A stretch of DNA of 64,000 nucleotides from Clostridium_AQ sp900552125. GTDB taxonomy: Bacteria; Bacillota_I; Bacilli_A; Erysipelotrichales; Erysipelotrichaceae. The notes beneath the pieces were generated by a model. The model searched no databases, was not told where the DNA came from, and was given only the letters and a program-made list of their open reading frames with translations. The DNA lies in assembly GCA_037892765.1 (NCBI GenBank), contig JBBKBW010000010.1, one strand, 5' to 3'. Each line of letters begins with the position of its first letter. The first letter of the stretch is position 1. The translations under genes and the position numbers were made by a program. Positions 61,775 to 64,000 of the stretch are shown one piece after another.

Positions 61775-62809
61775 ATGTCAGTTAATAAAAAAATATTACG
61801 TGTAGAAGACCTTCGCGTTTACTTTGAAACGAAGAAAGGTGTTTCTAAAGCTGTTGATGGAAATAACTTTACCATGTACGAAAACGAAACACTTGCAATT
61901 GTAGGTGAATCAGGTTGTGGTAAAAGTGTTACAGCCATGTCTATTCTGAATTTAGTTTCTAAACCAGGTAAGATTATGGAAGGTTCTAAAATCATGTATA
62001 TGGGTGATAGCGAACGTGATGAAGATGGTATTAATCTAGCGACAGCTACAGATGCTCAGATTCGTGATGTTCGTGGTAACGGTATTTCTATGATTTTCCA
62101 GGAACCTATGACTTCTTTAAATCCAGTATTTACTGTTGGAAAACAGATTACTGAGAATATCTTACTGCATGAAAAAGTTTCAAAAGAAGAGGCTGATAAT
62201 CGTGCAAAAGAATTATTAAAAATGGTTGGTATTTCTAGACCAGATAAAGTATTTGAAAACTATCCTCACCAGTTATCTGGTGGTATGTGTCAGCGTGTTA
62301 TGATTGCCATGGCGTTATCATGTAATCCTAAATTATTGATTGCTGATGAGCCAACAACTGCACTTGACGTAACAATCCAGGCTCAGATTCTTTCATTAAT
62401 GAATGAATTGAAAGAAAAAACTGGTACGTCAATCATGCTGATCACTCATGACTTGGGTGTTGTTGCTCAAGTTGCTGATTATGTAAATGTAATGTATGCA
62501 GGAAAAGTTGTTGAACGTGCTGCTGTTGATGAGCTGTTTGAAAATCCAAAACATCCATATACAATTGGGCTAATGAGAAGTATGCCATCATTGGCTACAG
62601 ATAATGAGCGTTTGAATGTTATTGAAGGAAGCGTACCAAACCCATTATATTTGCCAAAAGGCTGCTACTTTGCAGATCGTTGTCCAAATGCAATGGAAAA
62701 ATGTAGACAATCACAGCCAGGCAGTGTGAAAATCAAGTCAAGACATCATGTTTCTTGTTTCTTGTATGAAGATGGCAACATTGACAATACTGCTGCACAG
62801 GAGGTTTAA
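61775..62809 (+). CDS. oppD: Peptide ABC transporter ATPase, OppD type
   Basis: Walker A GESGCGKSVTAMS, Q-loop MIFQEPMTSLNPVF, signature QLSGGMCQRVMIAMALS, Walker B LLIADEPTTALDVTIQ and the His loop LITHDLGVVAQVAD are all in order. The C-terminal oligopeptide extension (NPLYLPKGCYFADRCPNAME, KC) carries the Cys cluster that in some OppD proteins binds a 4Fe-4S. 344 residues. AGAGGTGAG precedes the ATG. It works as a heterodimer with the next protein. Confidence 0.95.
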   Translation: MSVNKKILRVEDLRVYFETKKGVSKAVDGNNFTMYENETLAIVGESGCGKSVTAMSILNLVSKPGKIMEGSKIMYMGDSERDEDGINLATATDAQIRDVRGNGISMIFQEPMTSLNPVFTVGKQITENILLHEKVSKEEADNRAKELLKMVGISRPDKVFENYPHQLSGGMCQRVMIAMALSCNPKLLIADEPTTALDVTIQAQILSLMNELKEKTGTSIMLITHDLGVVAQVADYVNVMYAGKVVERAAVDELFENPKHPYTIGLMRSMPSLATDNERLNVIEGSVPNPLYLPKGCYFADRCPNAMEKCRQSQPGSVKIKSRHHVSCFLYEDGNIDNTAAQEV

Positions 62810-62812
62810 AAT

Positions 62813-63793
62813 ATGGAAAAAAAGAAAATTCTTGAAGTCCGTGATCTGAAAAAATATTTCCCTCTTGGAAAAGGTAAAGTAACAGAAGGAAAGCCATGTG
62901 TAAAAGCAGTAGATGGTGTTAGCTTTGATTTATATGAAGGTGAAACACTAGGGTTAGTAGGTGAATCAGGTTGTGGTAAATCTACTTTAGGTAGAACTAT
63001 TCTACGTCTTCATGAACCGACAAGTGGTTCTGTAGTTTTTGAAGGCGAAGAAATTCTTGGGAAAAGCCGTAAAGAAATGCGTAAACTACGTGAAAAGATG
63101 CAGTTTATTTTCCAGGATCCATATAGTTCACTAAATCCACGTATGAATGTATTCAATATCTTAAGTGAACCATTGATTGCACATAAGATCTATAAAAGAG
63201 GGCCTGAATTAGAGGAATACATTAAAAATCTAATGGATAAATGTGGTCTTCCAAGTTATTACTGCTATCGTTATCCTCATCAGTTCTCTGGTGGACAAAG
63301 ACAACGTATCGGTATTGCACGTTCTTTGGCATTAAATCCAAAATTTATCATTTGTGATGAGCCAGTTAGTGCACTTGATGTTTCTATTCAGTCACAGATC
63401 ATTAACTTAATGAAAGATTTACAGGAAGAAAATAATATATCTTATATCTTTATTTCTCACGATTTAAGTGTTGTAAGACATATTTCTGATCGTGTTGGGG
63501 TTATGTATTTAGGTAGTATGGTTGAGTTAGCTGATAAGAATGAAATCTATGCTAATCCTCAGCATCCATATACACAGGCATTAATGGCTGCAATCCCTAT
63601 TCCTGATCCTAAAAAGAAAACGCAAATGCATGCCATTAAAGGTGAAATCCCAAGTAATGTAAATACACCAAGCGGATGTAAATTCCATCCTCGTTGTCCT
63701 TATGCAAAAGATATATGTAAGACTAAGGAACCAGAGAGAAAAGAAGTACGTCCAGGACATTTTGTATTATGTCATTTTGGCGGGGAATTCTAA
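62813..63793 (+). CDS. oppF: Peptide ABC transporter ATPase, OppF type
   Basis: Walker A GESGCGKSTLGRTIL, Q-loop QFIFQDPYSSLNPRM, signature QFSGGQRQRIGIARSL, Walker B FIICDEPVSALDVSIQ and SHDLSVVRHISDRVG. The C-terminal extension SGCKFHPRCPYAKDIC has the Cys cluster. 326 residues. It starts 3 bases after oppD ends, with GGAGG inside the oppD end, so translation is coupled. Confidence 0.95.
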   Translation: MEKKKILEVRDLKKYFPLGKGKVTEGKPCVKAVDGVSFDLYEGETLGLVGESGCGKSTLGRTILRLHEPTSGSVVFEGEEILGKSRKEMRKLREKMQFIFQDPYSSLNPRMNVFNILSEPLIAHKIYKRGPELEEYIKNLMDKCGLPSYYCYRYPHQFSGGQRQRIGIARSLALNPKFIICDEPVSALDVSIQSQIINLMKDLQEENNISYIFISHDLSVVRHISDRVGVMYLGSMVELADKNEIYANPQHPYTQALMAAIPIPDPKKKTQMHAIKGEIPSNVNTPSGCKFHPRCPYAKDICKTKEPERKEVRPGHFVLCHFGGEF

Positions 63794-63794
63794 C

Positions 63795-63983
63795 GTGAAG
63801 GATTCAAAGTTTAAGTCAATTTTAAAGAAAAAAGAAGTACAAGAAGGTAAAGAAGATAGACTAGAAAAAAATGATTTTTTAGCGTTACTATTAGCAGCTA
63901 TTTCAGTATTTTTTCCCATCCTCCTATTATTCTGTATAGGTTTGGCTGTCTTTATTTATTTGTTTGTTACATTCTTTAGTTAA
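63795..63983 (+). CDS. Small single-pass membrane protein (62 aa)
   Basis: GTG 63795 follows GGCGGGG by a few bases, one base after the oppF stop; a longer frame from 63702 lies inside oppF and is rejected. A charged N-terminal half (KKKEVQEGKEDRLEKND) is followed by one long hydrophobic segment (FLALLLAAISVFFPILLLFC and more). I recognise no family. Its place as last gene of the opp operon suggests an accessory part of the transporter, but this is inference. An origin as a chance ORF is less likely because of the clear membrane helix. Confidence 0.55.
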   Translation: MKDSKFKSILKKKEVQEGKEDRLEKNDFLALLLAAISVFFPILLLFCIGLAVFIYLFVTFFS

Positions 63984-64000
63984 TCTTATTATAATTTTTG

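Overview
The window is AT-rich DNA from a low-GC Gram-positive anaerobe, probably a gut Bacillota of the Erysipelotrichia/Clostridia kind. The signs are the Rex redox repressor, a T-box in front of asnS, a GerA-type spore germination protein, the NifU-like/GGGtGRT gene pair, SipW-type signal peptidases, very large FIVAR/discoidin surface proteins and strong AAGGAGG ribosome sites. I saw no tRNA, rRNA, CRISPR array, prophage or sortase gene. The species cannot be fixed from sequence reading alone.

Layout. 0.2-0.9 kb: a small ORF and a frameshifted DUF2335 membrane protein. 1.6-5.4 kb: PHP phosphoesterase, histidine phosphatase, then the NifU-like and GGGtGRT genes behind a structured leader. 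5.9-20.3 kb: a secreted-fibre island. It holds a SARP-like (winged helix + BTAD) regulator, two small related proteins, four TasA/CalY-like proteins, two SipW-type signal peptidases, two membrane-tailed surface proteins, a vWA/SpaA adhesin split by a frameshift, and decayed insertion sequences. 20.5-29.3 kb: a BglG/Mga-type regulator overlapping a 2398-residue surface protein. 29.4-43.6 kb: mostly housekeeping genes (mutY, NUDIX, aspartokinase, rex, asnS, cls, an enoate-reductase-like flavoenzyme) plus two PD-(D/E)XK nuclease-type genes of mobile character. 43.8-57.7 kb: a cell-wall-anchored GH20 enzyme, a diguanylate cyclase, patatin, an XRE/LicD divergent pair with an operator array, an amidase-like protein, an ABC-F protein and a GerA-type protein. 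58-64 kb: an oligopeptide ABC transporter operon (oppA, then oppBCDF) and a small membrane protein.

The main discovery candidate is the fibre island. Six promoters inside it, four on the plus strand and two on the minus strand, share one architecture: two TRTKAC hexamers exactly 11 bp apart, then 10 bp (11 in one case) to a -10 element. They lie in front of the first TasA-like operon (two in tandem), the vWA/SpaA adhesin, the second TasA-like pair, the outlying second signal peptidase, and a small protein related to the one co-encoded with the regulator. SARP regulators of Streptomyces are known to bind direct repeats with 11-bp period next to the -10. The BTAD protein in the same island is therefore the natural candidate activator. 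The inference is that it switches on the adhesin, the fibre subunits and their dedicated signal peptidases together. Its C-terminal domain resembles a degenerate GGDEF domain also found at the end of the diguanylate cyclase at 49.3 kb.
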